From Bacillota bacterium (GTDB taxonomy: Bacteria; Bacillota; Clostridia; Christensenellales; SZUA-584), in contig JAEYLC010000034.1 in assembly GCA_023461435.1 (NCBI GenBank), positions 240,194 to 304,193 on the forward strand: 64,000 nucleotides of DNA, given 5' to 3'. Shown here piece by piece: positions 8,056 to 15,494 of this stretch (positions are counted from its first letter, which is position 1; each line of letters opens with the position of its first letter). Both the position numbers and the translations under genes were made by a program. Under the pieces are notes generated by a model. The model was not told where the DNA came from. It ran no database searches and saw only the letters and a program-made list of their open reading frames with translations.

Positions 8056-8466
8056 ATGAAGAAAGTGTTGGGGCTGGATATCGGCGAGAAACGCATTGGC
8101 ATCGCGGTATCCGACGCGTTTGGATGGACGGCGCAGGGCGTGGAAACATACATGCGCAAGGGTGAGGGCGACGCGGCTTACGTGGCCGCCAAAGCCAAGG
8201 AACTGGGCGCATCGCTGATTGTGGCGGGATTGCCGCTCAACATGAACGGCAGCGAAGGGCCTTCGGCTCAAAACGTCAGAGCGTTTATGGCTGAGGTGGA
8301 GGCGCTCGGTTTCGAAATAAAATTTCAGGATGAGCGACTCACGACGGTGAGCGCGGAGCGCACGCTGATCGAGGCGGACGTGTCCCGCAAGAAACGCCGG
8401 GAGGTTGTCGATAAGCTGGCGGCTGTGTATATTTTGGGAGCCTACCTTGACACGCACAGGGCGTGA
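8056..8466 (+). CDS. ruvX: Holliday junction resolvase-like nuclease RuvX (YqgF)
   Basis: 136 residues with an RNase H-like fold: LGLDIGEKRIGIAVSD (catalytic D8 region), IVAGLPLNMNGSEGPSAQNVRAF, and the C-terminal FQDERLTTVSAERTLIEADVSRKKRREVVDKLAAVYIL with conserved D-E-R and late aspartate. The family acts in pre-16S rRNA 5' processing and/or Holliday junction cleavage. ATG 8056 has AAAGGGG upstream; the earlier in-frame start (8020) lacks a site. Downstream of ireB, upstream of a DUF1292 gene, as in other Firmicutes. Confidence 0.92.
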   Translation: MKKVLGLDIGEKRIGIAVSDAFGWTAQGVETYMRKGEGDAAYVAAKAKELGASLIVAGLPLNMNGSEGPSAQNVRAFMAEVEALGFEIKFQDERLTTVSAERTLIEADVSRKKRREVVDKLAAVYILGAYLDTHRA

Positions 8467-8549
8467 TGCCGGTCTTGGTCGGCCGCGCGTATAAAAGTAT
8501 GGGCGGTTTATCATAATAAAGAATGCCGTTTTCGGCAAAGGAGACAAAC

Positions 8550-8849
8550 ATGGACGAAGAAAATGTGGTTATACTCACAGATGAAGAAGGAAAAGACGTG
8601 CGCTTTCTGCACATTATGACGTTTGATTTTGAAGACAGCTTTTTTGTCGCGCTCACACCCGAAGAGGATCAGGAGGACATCGAAAACGGCGAGGTGCTGC
8701 TGATGGAGATCCTTGAGGACGAGGACGGCAACGACTGCTATGTGCCCATTGAAAGCGAAGACCGTCTGGATAAGATTTGGGAAGAATTTGAGCGCCTTTA
8801 TTATGAAGACGAAGAAGAAGGCGAAGACGATGAAGAGGACGAGTCTTAA
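8550..8849 (+). CDS. DUF1292 protein (YrzB-like), acidic
   Basis: 99 residues, strongly acidic, with the DUF1292 core (NVVILTDEEGKDVRFLHIMTFDFEDSFFVALTPEE, then NGEVLLMEILEDEDGNDCYVPIESEDRLDKIWEEFERL) and a tail of Asp/Glu. Its function is unknown, but it sits with ireB and ruvX in most Firmicutes. ATG 8550 has AAAGGAG upstream at good spacing. Confidence 0.9.
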   Translation: MDEENVVILTDEEGKDVRFLHIMTFDFEDSFFVALTPEEDQEDIENGEVLLMEILEDEDGNDCYVPIESEDRLDKIWEEFERLYYEDEEEGEDDEEDES

Positions 8850-8866
8850 GCGAAGGGGCTGAACCT

Positions 8867-9523
8867 GTGCCGTACGTGTTTTCCGCGCTCACTGGCATAT
8901 TTGCCTGTGTTTACGCATTCATCCGGCGCGATGGAAAGCTTTCGAACCGTATATTTGTTAAAACCGCGGCCAGTCTCAGTTTTGTGCTGCTGGTTGTGAG
9001 CCTGCAGATGCGTGCAAGCGAGCCCTACTTTACGCTGATACTGATCGGACTTTGCTTCGCGCTTGCGGGCGATGTACTGCTGCTTTTTACAGACCGTTCT
9101 TCGGCCTTTTTGGCCGGAGGAGCGGTCTGTTTTTTATTCACGCATATAAGCTATACCGCGGCATTCGTCACGAAAGCGCCGCTGAGCTTATATGACGCCG
9201 CGTTGTTTGCGGCGCTGCTGCTGCTTGCCGTTACGGTGTTTTCTCTGCGCGGCGTTCGCCTGAAAAAGATAAAGGCGGGCGCCATACTGTATGCCATTGT
9301 TCTTTGCGCCATGCTGGCGCGAGCGCTGTCCATGCTGCTAAGCCGGCAAACGTCAGAGACCTTTGCCATTTTTGTGGCGTTCGGAGGCGCGCTGTTCGCC
9401 GTATCGGATGTGCTGCTGGCTTTTGAAGCCATGGGAGGCCGTCATGCGTCCCTGGTTGGGACGATCAGTGCCTTTTTCTATTACTCGGGGCAGATACTCA
9501 TCGCACTGAGCGTTGCGCTTTAA
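8867..9523 (+). CDS. YhhN/TMEM86-family membrane protein (putative lysoplasmalogenase)
   Basis: 218 residues with about eight membrane helices. The segment LIGLCFALAGDVLLLF followed by FLAGGAVCFLFTHISYTAAF and later GGALFAVSDVLLAFEAM is the YhhN signature, with acidic residues (GD, SD) buried in helices. The mammalian relative TMEM86B hydrolyses the vinyl ether of lysoplasmalogen. Plasmalogens are known from many anaerobic Clostridia, so the role fits, but it is inferred from the family. GTG 8867 has GAAGGGG eight bases upstream. Confidence 0.8.
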   Translation: MPYVFSALTGIFACVYAFIRRDGKLSNRIFVKTAASLSFVLLVVSLQMRASEPYFTLILIGLCFALAGDVLLLFTDRSSAFLAGGAVCFLFTHISYTAAFVTKAPLSLYDAALFAALLLLAVTVFSLRGVRLKKIKAGAILYAIVLCAMLARALSMLLSRQTSETFAIFVAFGGALFAVSDVLLAFEAMGGRHASLVGTISAFFYYSGQILIALSVAL

Positions 9524-9698
9524 GCAATTGTTACAATTATTTCATTGATTCAATTCGTGTTTTCCTGTATTATGATCATATATACGTATTCGTTCGACTG
9601 AAAGCCGAATAATGGCCGTCTCACACTCTTTTTTCACACTCAAAGCGGCAAAAAAAATGGCCTGTCTGTTGCATATGGCTATATTTGTTTATTAACTA

Positions 9699-9727
9699 TG
9701 TACAAAGTGTTACAAAAGTGTTATACT
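9699..9727 (+). promoter_or_regulatory. Possible promoter of the carboxypeptidase gene
   Basis: TGTACA (9699-9704), 17-base spacer, TATACT (9722-9727). The -35 is weak (4/6). The rest of 9524-9698 is AT-rich and shows no gene. Confidence 0.4.
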
Positions 9728-9789
9728 ATTTTTCGCGCTTTGTGCTTTTTCGGGGGATGAATACAGGTGGTTGGGGAGATGTATCTATT

Positions 9790-11184
9790 TTGAGAAGAGT
9801 CATTTCTTTTTTATTATTGCTCGTTTTGGTTTGCGCGATGTTTTCAGGCACAGCGCTTGCTGCCGAGCCTCAATTTACAGGCGATGTGGCCTCTGTGTAC
9901 TATTTGCTTGCCGATGCGGATTCGGGCAGGGTGCTAGCCTCCTCGGGCAATGACACCGAGCACCTTGAGCCTGCGAGCACCACCAAGGTGATGACGCTGC
10001 TTTTGGCTCTTGAAAAAGGCAACATGAACGATGAAGTCACCATCAGCGCTCACGCGTCCGGTATGGGCGGTTCATCATGCCATTTGAAGCAAGGTGCAAA
10101 AATCAAGATGCAAAACCTCTTGACGGCGATGATGATGGTATCGGGCAACGACGCGGCAACCGCTGTGGCCGAACATATCGGCGGCGGGAATGAGCAGACG
10201 TTTATCGACATGATGAATGCCAAGGCCAAAGAGCTTGGCATGAATGATACGAATTTTGTGACGCCGCACGGCATGCACAAGGATGACCATTACACGACTT
10301 TAAACGATATGAAGATACTTGTATCCGCGGCCATGAAAAACTCGGCTTTTATGGACATTGTGGACAGGCCTTCATATACATTGCCCGAGAACAACTCTAA
10401 ATATGATAATACAAATTTCTTGCTGAAGCAGGACGGCGACTATCGGTATCCGTACGCCAACGGCATGAAGACGGGCTCGACGGATCAGGCGGGAGCATGC
10501 CTTGTGGCGTCAGCCTCGCATGACAACATGAATCTTATCTGTTTGTTGTTTAAGGACACGTCAGCAGATGGTAAAGAAAGATGGCCGGATGCGAAGGATT
10601 TGTTTGATTACGGTTTCAACACGTTCTCAACAGTCCGGCTTTCGGATGTTATGAAGGACACGGAGCCTGTGCAAAAGCAGGTGGAAAACTGTTCGACAAC
10701 AGATGAAAAAGGCGGCCTGCTCGAATTTGCGCCGCCCAGTGAAGATGCTTCCGTGACGCTCTCCAAGGCCGCCGCTGCAGGTCTGCTGGACGGAACCGAC
10801 AGCGTGGAGATCGTGCCGACCTTTGTAACCGGGGACACCTTGCAGGCGCCGATACAGAAGGATCAAGTTTTAGGTTCGGTGGCGTATAAGAGCAAAAACA
10901 CAGGCGAGACGCTCTACACCGGACAGTTGATCGCGACGCGCGATGTGCTTCAGGCGGGCACAGAGAGCAACGTGAACGGTGATACGGCGGTCACCAAGCT
11001 GCCGCCCATGATTCCGGAAAAAATCAGTGAAAATAACGGCCATAGCGGCATATGGCTCTGGCTGCTTGTGCCTGCGGGCCTCATAGGGTTCCTCGTTTTT
11101 CGCTTGCTCACTCAAAACCGCAAGCGGCGCAAACGCTTCGCGCCGCGCCGGAAGCCGCAATACAGCTATAAAATCAGAAGATAG
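9790..11184 (+). CDS. D-alanyl-D-alanine carboxypeptidase (PBP5/DacF family)
   Basis: 464 residues from TTG 9790. A signal peptide (RRVISFLLLLVLVCAMFSGTALA) precedes a peptidase S11 domain with the three active-site motifs: SxxK (PASTTKVMT, S63-K66), SGN (MMVSGNDAAT) and KTG (NGMKTGSTDQ). A PBP5 C-terminal beta domain follows, then a C-terminal transmembrane helix (WLWLLVPAGLIGFLVF) and a basic tail. The enzyme trims the terminal D-Ala from peptidoglycan stem peptides at the outer membrane face. TTG 9790 has GGGGAGA at 9774-9780; ATG 9757 is in frame with a closer purine run and is the alternative. In spore formers a paralogue (DacF) acts in the forespore; which role applies here is not clear. 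Confidence 0.92.
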   Translation: MRRVISFLLLLVLVCAMFSGTALAAEPQFTGDVASVYYLLADADSGRVLASSGNDTEHLEPASTTKVMTLLLALEKGNMNDEVTISAHASGMGGSSCHLKQGAKIKMQNLLTAMMMVSGNDAATAVAEHIGGGNEQTFIDMMNAKAKELGMNDTNFVTPHGMHKDDHYTTLNDMKILVSAAMKNSAFMDIVDRPSYTLPENNSKYDNTNFLLKQDGDYRYPYANGMKTGSTDQAGACLVASASHDNMNLICLLFKDTSADGKERWPDAKDLFDYGFNTFSTVRLSDVMKDTEPVQKQVENCSTTDEKGGLLEFAPPSEDASVTLSKAAAAGLLDGTDSVEIVPTFVTGDTLQAPIQKDQVLGSVAYKSKNTGETLYTGQLIATRDVLQAGTESNVNGDTAVTKLPPMIPEKISENNGHSGIWLWLLVPAGLIGFLVFRLLTQNRKRRKRFAPRRKPQYSYKIRR

Positions 11185-11220
11185 AAAACAATTGAGAATT
11201 AAGAATTGAGGACTGCGAAG

Positions 11221-11246
11221 GGGACGGCTTGAGCCGTTCCTTTTTT
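11221..11246 (+). terminator. Intrinsic terminator after the carboxypeptidase gene
   Basis: Stem GGGACGGC / GCCGTTCC (one G-T pair), loop TTGA, then six T residues (11241-11246). Confidence 0.8.
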
Positions 11247-11358
11247 GTGGGACAAGAAAATGAGCCATAATGTGGGCACCGCTTTGCTTCATCTTCGGGT
11301 TTGAAAATCGGCCGCAGGGTGTATATATACCGCAGCAATAACAACCGGCGAGGTAACT

Positions 11359-12831
11359 ATGGACCGCAAATTCAAGCTGAGTACAAACATACTGATCTGT
11401 GTGATCATTCTTGTGGGGTTTGTTGCGATGGCGATTACCAGCGCCTGCACTTACAGCGCTGTAATCAATGATGATATCATGAATATATCCAAGCTGACGT
11501 CCACCAATATCTATTCGGATATCCGCAATGAACTGACCAAGCCGATATTTGTTTCGCTGACCATGGCGAACGATAATTTTTTAAAGCTATGGCTCAAAAC
11601 CGAAGAGACAGAAAACACAGCGCAGCATCAGGAGTCGCTGCGGCAGTATCTGCTGGGGCTAAAGGAAAAATACAGTTACGATTCTGTATTTCTTGTTTCG
11701 AGCGCGTCTCACAATTATTATCACTTCAACGGAATCAACAAGGTGGTCGGAAAAAGCGATCCGCATGATGTGTGGTATTTCAACTTCATAGACAGCGGTA
11801 TGACATATGATCTCGATGTGGATACAGATCAGGCAAACCAAAATCAGCTGTCCGTATTCGTCAACTGCCGCATGACGGATGAAAAGGGCAATTTGATGGG
11901 CGTGACAGGCGTGGGTCTCGTGATGAATCAGGTGCAGACGCTGCTCAAATCCTTTGAGGATGAATACGGTCTGGAGGCGCTGCTCTTCAATAAAGACGGG
12001 CTCGTGATGGCAGACACGCATGTTGGAACCGTCGAACAAAAAAACGTCTTCGATGCGCAAATTCTCAATGGCAACAGACAGGAGATAATCGAAAAGCAAA
12101 ACGTGCTTCAGGTTTTTCCTTACAGCGAGGGTTCGATAGGCGGTTACTACATCACCCGCTATGTGGAGGATCTGGGCTGGTATCTGCTGATCAAAAAAGA
12201 CACTTCGGTGCTGGCCCGTTCAATGTACGCGCAGACGATACGCGATGTTGTGATCTACGTGCTCGTAGCGGCGTGCGTGCTGTTTATCGCCAACCGCATC
12301 ATACGAAAAAACGAACGGATGATGCTGAATTTGACCAAAACAGACATACTGACCGGCCTTCCAAATCGCCGCGCCTTAGCAGAGAGCCTTGAAAAAGCGT
12401 TGGCTGAGGCGCCTCTGCGCGGTGCATTCTGGATGTTTGTGTTCGATATTGATAACTTCAAGTTGGTGAACGATACCCATGGGCATCTCGTGGGTGACAA
12501 GGTGCTGCACGTGATCGGGCAGCTTGCCATGGATGCATTTATGGATGCGGGCAAAATCTGCCGTTGGGGCGGCGATGAGTTCGCCGGATTCTATTTCGGA
12601 GAAAAGCAGCAGGTGACAGAAGCCATCACGCGTTTCTTCGACAGCATATATAAGGAGCCGTCCTTCGCGATGTACCCCATCACAGTGAGCATGGGCGTCA
12701 CGAAGGGACAGAAGATCGACAGCGAGTCCACGCTGATATACCGGGCGGATCAGGCGCTGTATCAGGCGAAGGACAACGGGAAGAACCGGTATTGCTTCAA
12801 TGAGGGGCCGAATAAATTCGAGTGCCGATAG
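11359..12831 (+). CDS. Membrane diguanylate cyclase with extracytoplasmic Cache-like sensor
   Basis: 490 residues: a transmembrane helix (about 10-32), an extracytoplasmic sensor of about 260 residues resembling a double-Cache domain (FLVSSASHNYYHFNG, GWYLLIKKD near its end), a second helix (about 295-316) and a GGDEF domain. The active-site motif is intact (GGDEF, residues 404-408) and the substrate-binding FDIDNFKLVND segment and DxLTGLPNRRAL entry motif are present. No RxxD inhibitory site precedes GGDEF (the four residues at that place are MDAG), so product inhibition through the usual I-site is not expected. It makes c-di-GMP in response to an unknown external ligand. No EAL domain partner lies in the window. 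ATG 11359 follows GGCGAGG. Confidence 0.92.
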   Translation: MDRKFKLSTNILICVIILVGFVAMAITSACTYSAVINDDIMNISKLTSTNIYSDIRNELTKPIFVSLTMANDNFLKLWLKTEETENTAQHQESLRQYLLGLKEKYSYDSVFLVSSASHNYYHFNGINKVVGKSDPHDVWYFNFIDSGMTYDLDVDTDQANQNQLSVFVNCRMTDEKGNLMGVTGVGLVMNQVQTLLKSFEDEYGLEALLFNKDGLVMADTHVGTVEQKNVFDAQILNGNRQEIIEKQNVLQVFPYSEGSIGGYYITRYVEDLGWYLLIKKDTSVLARSMYAQTIRDVVIYVLVAACVLFIANRIIRKNERMMLNLTKTDILTGLPNRRALAESLEKALAEAPLRGAFWMFVFDIDNFKLVNDTHGHLVGDKVLHVIGQLAMDAFMDAGKICRWGGDEFAGFYFGEKQQVTEAITRFFDSIYKEPSFAMYPITVSMGVTKGQKIDSESTLIYRADQALYQAKDNGKNRYCFNEGPNKFECR

Positions 12832-12854
12832 ATACAAGCACCGCCTCATTTTGT

Positions 12855-12951
12855 AGGGAATCGTCTTGACGATTCGGTAGGGCGCGATTTCCAAAGCGCG
12901 CCGGGTGCAACCTCTTGGAGGTGGTACGCTAAGGATGTCGTGCCCTACACC
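12855..12951. repeat. Small repeat with GTAGGG...CCCTAC ends
   Basis: Non-coding DNA with two GTAGGG copies on the left (GTAGGGAATCGTC and GTAGGGCGCGATT) and GTCGTGCCCTAC on the right, giving imperfect terminal inverted repeats. The composition is typical of short non-autonomous repeats in gut and soil Clostridia. No second copy was seen in this window. Confidence 0.5.
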
Positions 12952-13007
12952 GTATGCTGTGTCGTTTTATCCTTTGCACACGCCCCATCAATTGCCCGAT
13001 AGCATGA

Positions 13008-13892
13008 TCAGCCCGGCGTATCGGATTGTGTCACATCGTCGCGATGACGCAAGGCTTCCGCCGCGTGATAGGAGCTCCTGACAAACGGCCCGGAGGCCAC
13101 ATAACGGAACCCCATTTCCAGTGCCAGCTCTTTGTATTGATCAAAAATCTCCGGATGGATATATTCGATTACCGGATGATGCTGCTTGGACGGCGCAAGA
13201 TATTGCCCGATCGTGAGAATATCGCATGACATGCCGCGTAAATCGCGCATCGCCTGGATGACTTCCTGCTGTGTTTCGCCAAGCCCGACCATGATGCCGG
13301 ATTTTGTTTTGATATGCGGTGACAGCCGGCGGGCCTGCTGCAATAACGCCAAAGACCGCGAATAGTCTGCCATCGGCCTAACCTTTGAATAAAGCCGGGG
13401 GACAGTTTCAATATTGTGATTGATGACATCCGGCCCGGCATCTATCACTTTTCTCAAGGCCGCGGTGCTTCCCTGAAAATCGGGGATCAGGACCTCGATT
13501 GTGACGTTGGCGCAGCGTGTTTTGATCTGTTTGATCACATCGGCGAAATGTCCGGCGCCGCCGTCGGGAAGGTCGTCCCGTGTGACAGATGTGATGACGG
13601 TGTGCTTAAGGCCCAGTTCATTGACGGCTTGAGCCACGCGTATGGGCTCATCGGCGCAAACGGCTTCCGGTACATCTTTCGAAACCTGACAAAATGTGCA
13701 ATTTCGCATGCAGAACTTTCCGAGTATCATAAACGTGGCTGTTTTACCACAAAAGCATTCGCCTATGTTTGGGCAGCCTGCCTGTTCGCAGACGGTGTTC
13801 AAGGCATATTTGTGCAATATGTTCTCAACAAAATCGTTGTTTTCGCTCGACCTCACTTTTATTTTCAGCCAATCAGGCTTTTTAGCGTGCAT
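13008..13892 (-). CDS. lipA: Lipoyl synthase
   Basis: 294-residue radical SAM enzyme that inserts two sulfurs into protein-bound octanoyl groups. Both clusters are visible: the auxiliary cluster motif C-x4-C-x5-C (CEQAGCPNIGEC) and the radical SAM motif C-x3-C-x2-C (CMRNCTFC). Family segments TATFMILG, DVPDGGAGHF-like DDLPDGGAGHFA, HNIETVPRLY and TKSGIMVGLGE are present, and the terminal RSSYHAAE carries the conserved RSSY. Start at 13892 (MHAKKPDWLKIKV) has GGAGG upstream; it overlaps lipB by 28 bases, so both genes are one transcript. De novo lipoylation is uncommon in strict anaerobes, and no lipoate-dependent complex lies in the window. Confidence 0.96.
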   Translation of the reverse strand: MHAKKPDWLKIKVRSSENNDFVENILHKYALNTVCEQAGCPNIGECFCGKTATFMILGKFCMRNCTFCQVSKDVPEAVCADEPIRVAQAVNELGLKHTVITSVTRDDLPDGGAGHFADVIKQIKTRCANVTIEVLIPDFQGSTAALRKVIDAGPDVINHNIETVPRLYSKVRPMADYSRSLALLQQARRLSPHIKTKSGIMVGLGETQQEVIQAMRDLRGMSCDILTIGQYLAPSKQHHPVIEYIHPEIFDQYKELALEMGFRYVASGPFVRSSYHAAEALRHRDDVTQSDTPG

Positions 13893-14539
13893 TTGTGTGC
13901 CTCCATGTTGAAAATCTGGCTGAAATACCCGCTGATCATTTCTTTTATCTGAACAATATCCTGCGGTTCGCCCGTCAAAGCCTGAAGCGATGTGACCCCC
14001 CGATCGGATAGTCCGCACGGGTTTATCCAGGAAAAATGGGACAGATCCGTGTTGACGTTAAACGCGAACCCGTGCATGCTGACCCATTTTGTTATCGCAA
14101 TGCCGATAGCGGTGATTTTGGAGCTGTCAACATAAACACCGGCATACTTGGACATCTCGCGATGCGCCGTAATGTTGAAGTGATCTGCCAGCAGCCGGAT
14201 AAAAACCTCCTGAATCCTGAATAAATAGTCTCTTATGTCTTTCCCGTGATGCATAAGATTGAAGATCGGATACCCAACGATCTGACCGGGCCCATGATAA
14301 GTGACATCGCCGCCGCGGTTGGTTTGGTATACTTTGACGCCCAAACGGTTCATTTCGTCCTGGGATAAATAGATATTGCCGGGGTTGGCGTTATTTCCAA
14401 GCGTCAGCACAGCCGGGTGTTCCAACAGCAGGAGGGTGTCGTCAATTTTGTCCTGCTCACAAAGCGTCAGCAGTTCCTCCTGTATATCCAAAGCCTGTTT
14501 ATAATCGATCAATCCAAGATCGACAATGTTGAATCTCAT
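13865..14539 (-). CDS. lipB: Lipoyl(octanoyl) transferase
   Basis: 224 residues. It transfers octanoate from acyl carrier protein to lipoyl domains, making the substrate of LipA. Visible are the RGGDVTYHGPGQIVGYP motif, the catalytic lysine in SSKITAIGIA and the catalytic cysteine in INPCGL, followed by the family's GVTSL. Start ATG 14539 (MRFNIVDLG) is preferred over 14557 because AAAGGAG lies at good spacing. Its 3' end overlaps lipA. Confidence 0.95.
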   Translation of the reverse strand: MRFNIVDLGLIDYKQALDIQEELLTLCEQDKIDDTLLLLEHPAVLTLGNNANPGNIYLSQDEMNRLGVKVYQTNRGGDVTYHGPGQIVGYPIFNLMHHGKDIRDYLFRIQEVFIRLLADHFNITAHREMSKYAGVYVDSSKITAIGIAITKWVSMHGFAFNVNTDLSHFSWINPCGLSDRGVTSLQALTGEPQDIVQIKEMISGYFSQIFNMEAHKCTLKSLIG

Positions 14540-14574
14540 GGTGCGGCTCCTTTGCATTTTGTTTCGCTTGAGCC

Positions 14575-14580
14575 ATTATA
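14575..14580 (-). promoter_or_regulatory. Putative -10 element of the lipB-lipA operon
   Basis: TATAAT on the minus strand 36 bases upstream of lipB; a -35 match is poor (TTGGTT at about 18 bases). Confidence 0.45.
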
Positions 14581-14830
14581 TCATCATTCTGTTTTTCAAA
14601 CCAATTAATTACGGGAGAGATGCCTTCTCTTTGTTCAATAGCAGCGCAAAAACAAGGGCTTGTGGCGATAAGGAATTAAAAGCGGGAGGTCGTATATACG
14701 CTATCCCTTGCTTTGTCTTGTTTGCATCACAAGCAGGAAGCTCGCCTGCCCCTTTCCGCTTGTGTTGCATCCATCAGCAAAATGCTATATGCTGGAGATA
14801 TGTGTAAGATAATAATTGTGGAGGATAAAA

Positions 14831-15370
14831 GTGATTACTCCGATTATAGAAACCGAAAGAATACTTCTGCGGCCATTGAAAACAGCAGACGCTGAAACCG
14901 TATATAACGGCTGGGCAAGCGATCCTGGTGTCGCAAAGTATATGCGTTGGAATTTACATCGTTCGGTGAACGATACTATAGAATGGCTGACGGCTGAAGA
15001 AGAAAATGTTTATAAAGATAATAACTATACTTGGGGTTTTGTTTATAAAGAAAACAATGAGCTTTTTGGTTCCGGCGGTCTCCACTATAACGAAGAACGT
15101 AAGATGTTTGAGCTCGGTTATAACATCATGAAAAAATACTGGAATCTTGGGCTAACGACGGAGGCTTCGAGAGCAATCGTTGATTTTGCTGCCAAACGAC
15201 TCGGGGTCGCTTCTCTTTATGGGACACATGCCAAAGAGAATCCGGTGTCAGGTAAGGTGATGGAAAAGCTGGGGTTCATCTATCAGAGCGATGGAAAATA
15301 TTCAAGCTTCGATGAAAAGCGTTTCTTTGAGTGCCGAGAATACCTTTTGTTCATAAAGCCTACAGTATAA
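14831..15370 (+). CDS. GNAT-family acetyltransferase (RimJ/RimL-like)
   Basis: 179 residues with a GNAT fold of the RimJ/RimL type: ETERILLRPLKTADAETVY at the N-terminus, ELGYNIMKKYWNLGLTTEASRAIVDFA (acetyl-CoA binding loop equivalent) and NPVSGKVMEKLGFIYQSDGKY. Substrate unknown; relatives acetylate N-termini, small amines or antibiotics. GTG 14831 has GGAGG at 14820-14824. Codon use is clearly more AT-rich than the flanking lip and topoisomerase genes (many AAT, TAT, TTT, GGT), as is the surrounding 14,600-15,450 DNA, which suggests later acquisition. Confidence 0.85.
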   Translation: MITPIIETERILLRPLKTADAETVYNGWASDPGVAKYMRWNLHRSVNDTIEWLTAEEENVYKDNNYTWGFVYKENNELFGSGGLHYNEERKMFELGYNIMKKYWNLGLTTEASRAIVDFAAKRLGVASLYGTHAKENPVSGKVMEKLGFIYQSDGKYSSFDEKRFFECREYLLFIKPTV

Positions 15371-15451
15371 GCATTTTCTTTATGAATACTGTCCCTTTAA
15401 TGGTATCCCTGTCCATAGTGCCAAGGTTAGCCGAATATATCGTGCCAATAG

Positions 15452-15481
15452 AAAAACCGCTCACAGCTGTTCTGTGAGCGG
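15452..15481 (-). terminator. Terminator of the topoisomerase operon
   Basis: 10-base perfect stem CCGCTCACAG / CTGTGAGCGG with a five-base loop; on the minus strand it is followed by five T residues. It lies 14 bases past the stop of the A subunit. Confidence 0.85.
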
Positions 15482-15494
15482 CTCATGTATTAGA

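Noticed and set aside
9757..9789. ATG 9757 as the carboxypeptidase start
   Set aside because: Gives a charged, Gly/Trp-rich extension before the signal peptide; TTG 9790 has the better placed purine-rich site. Not fully excluded.
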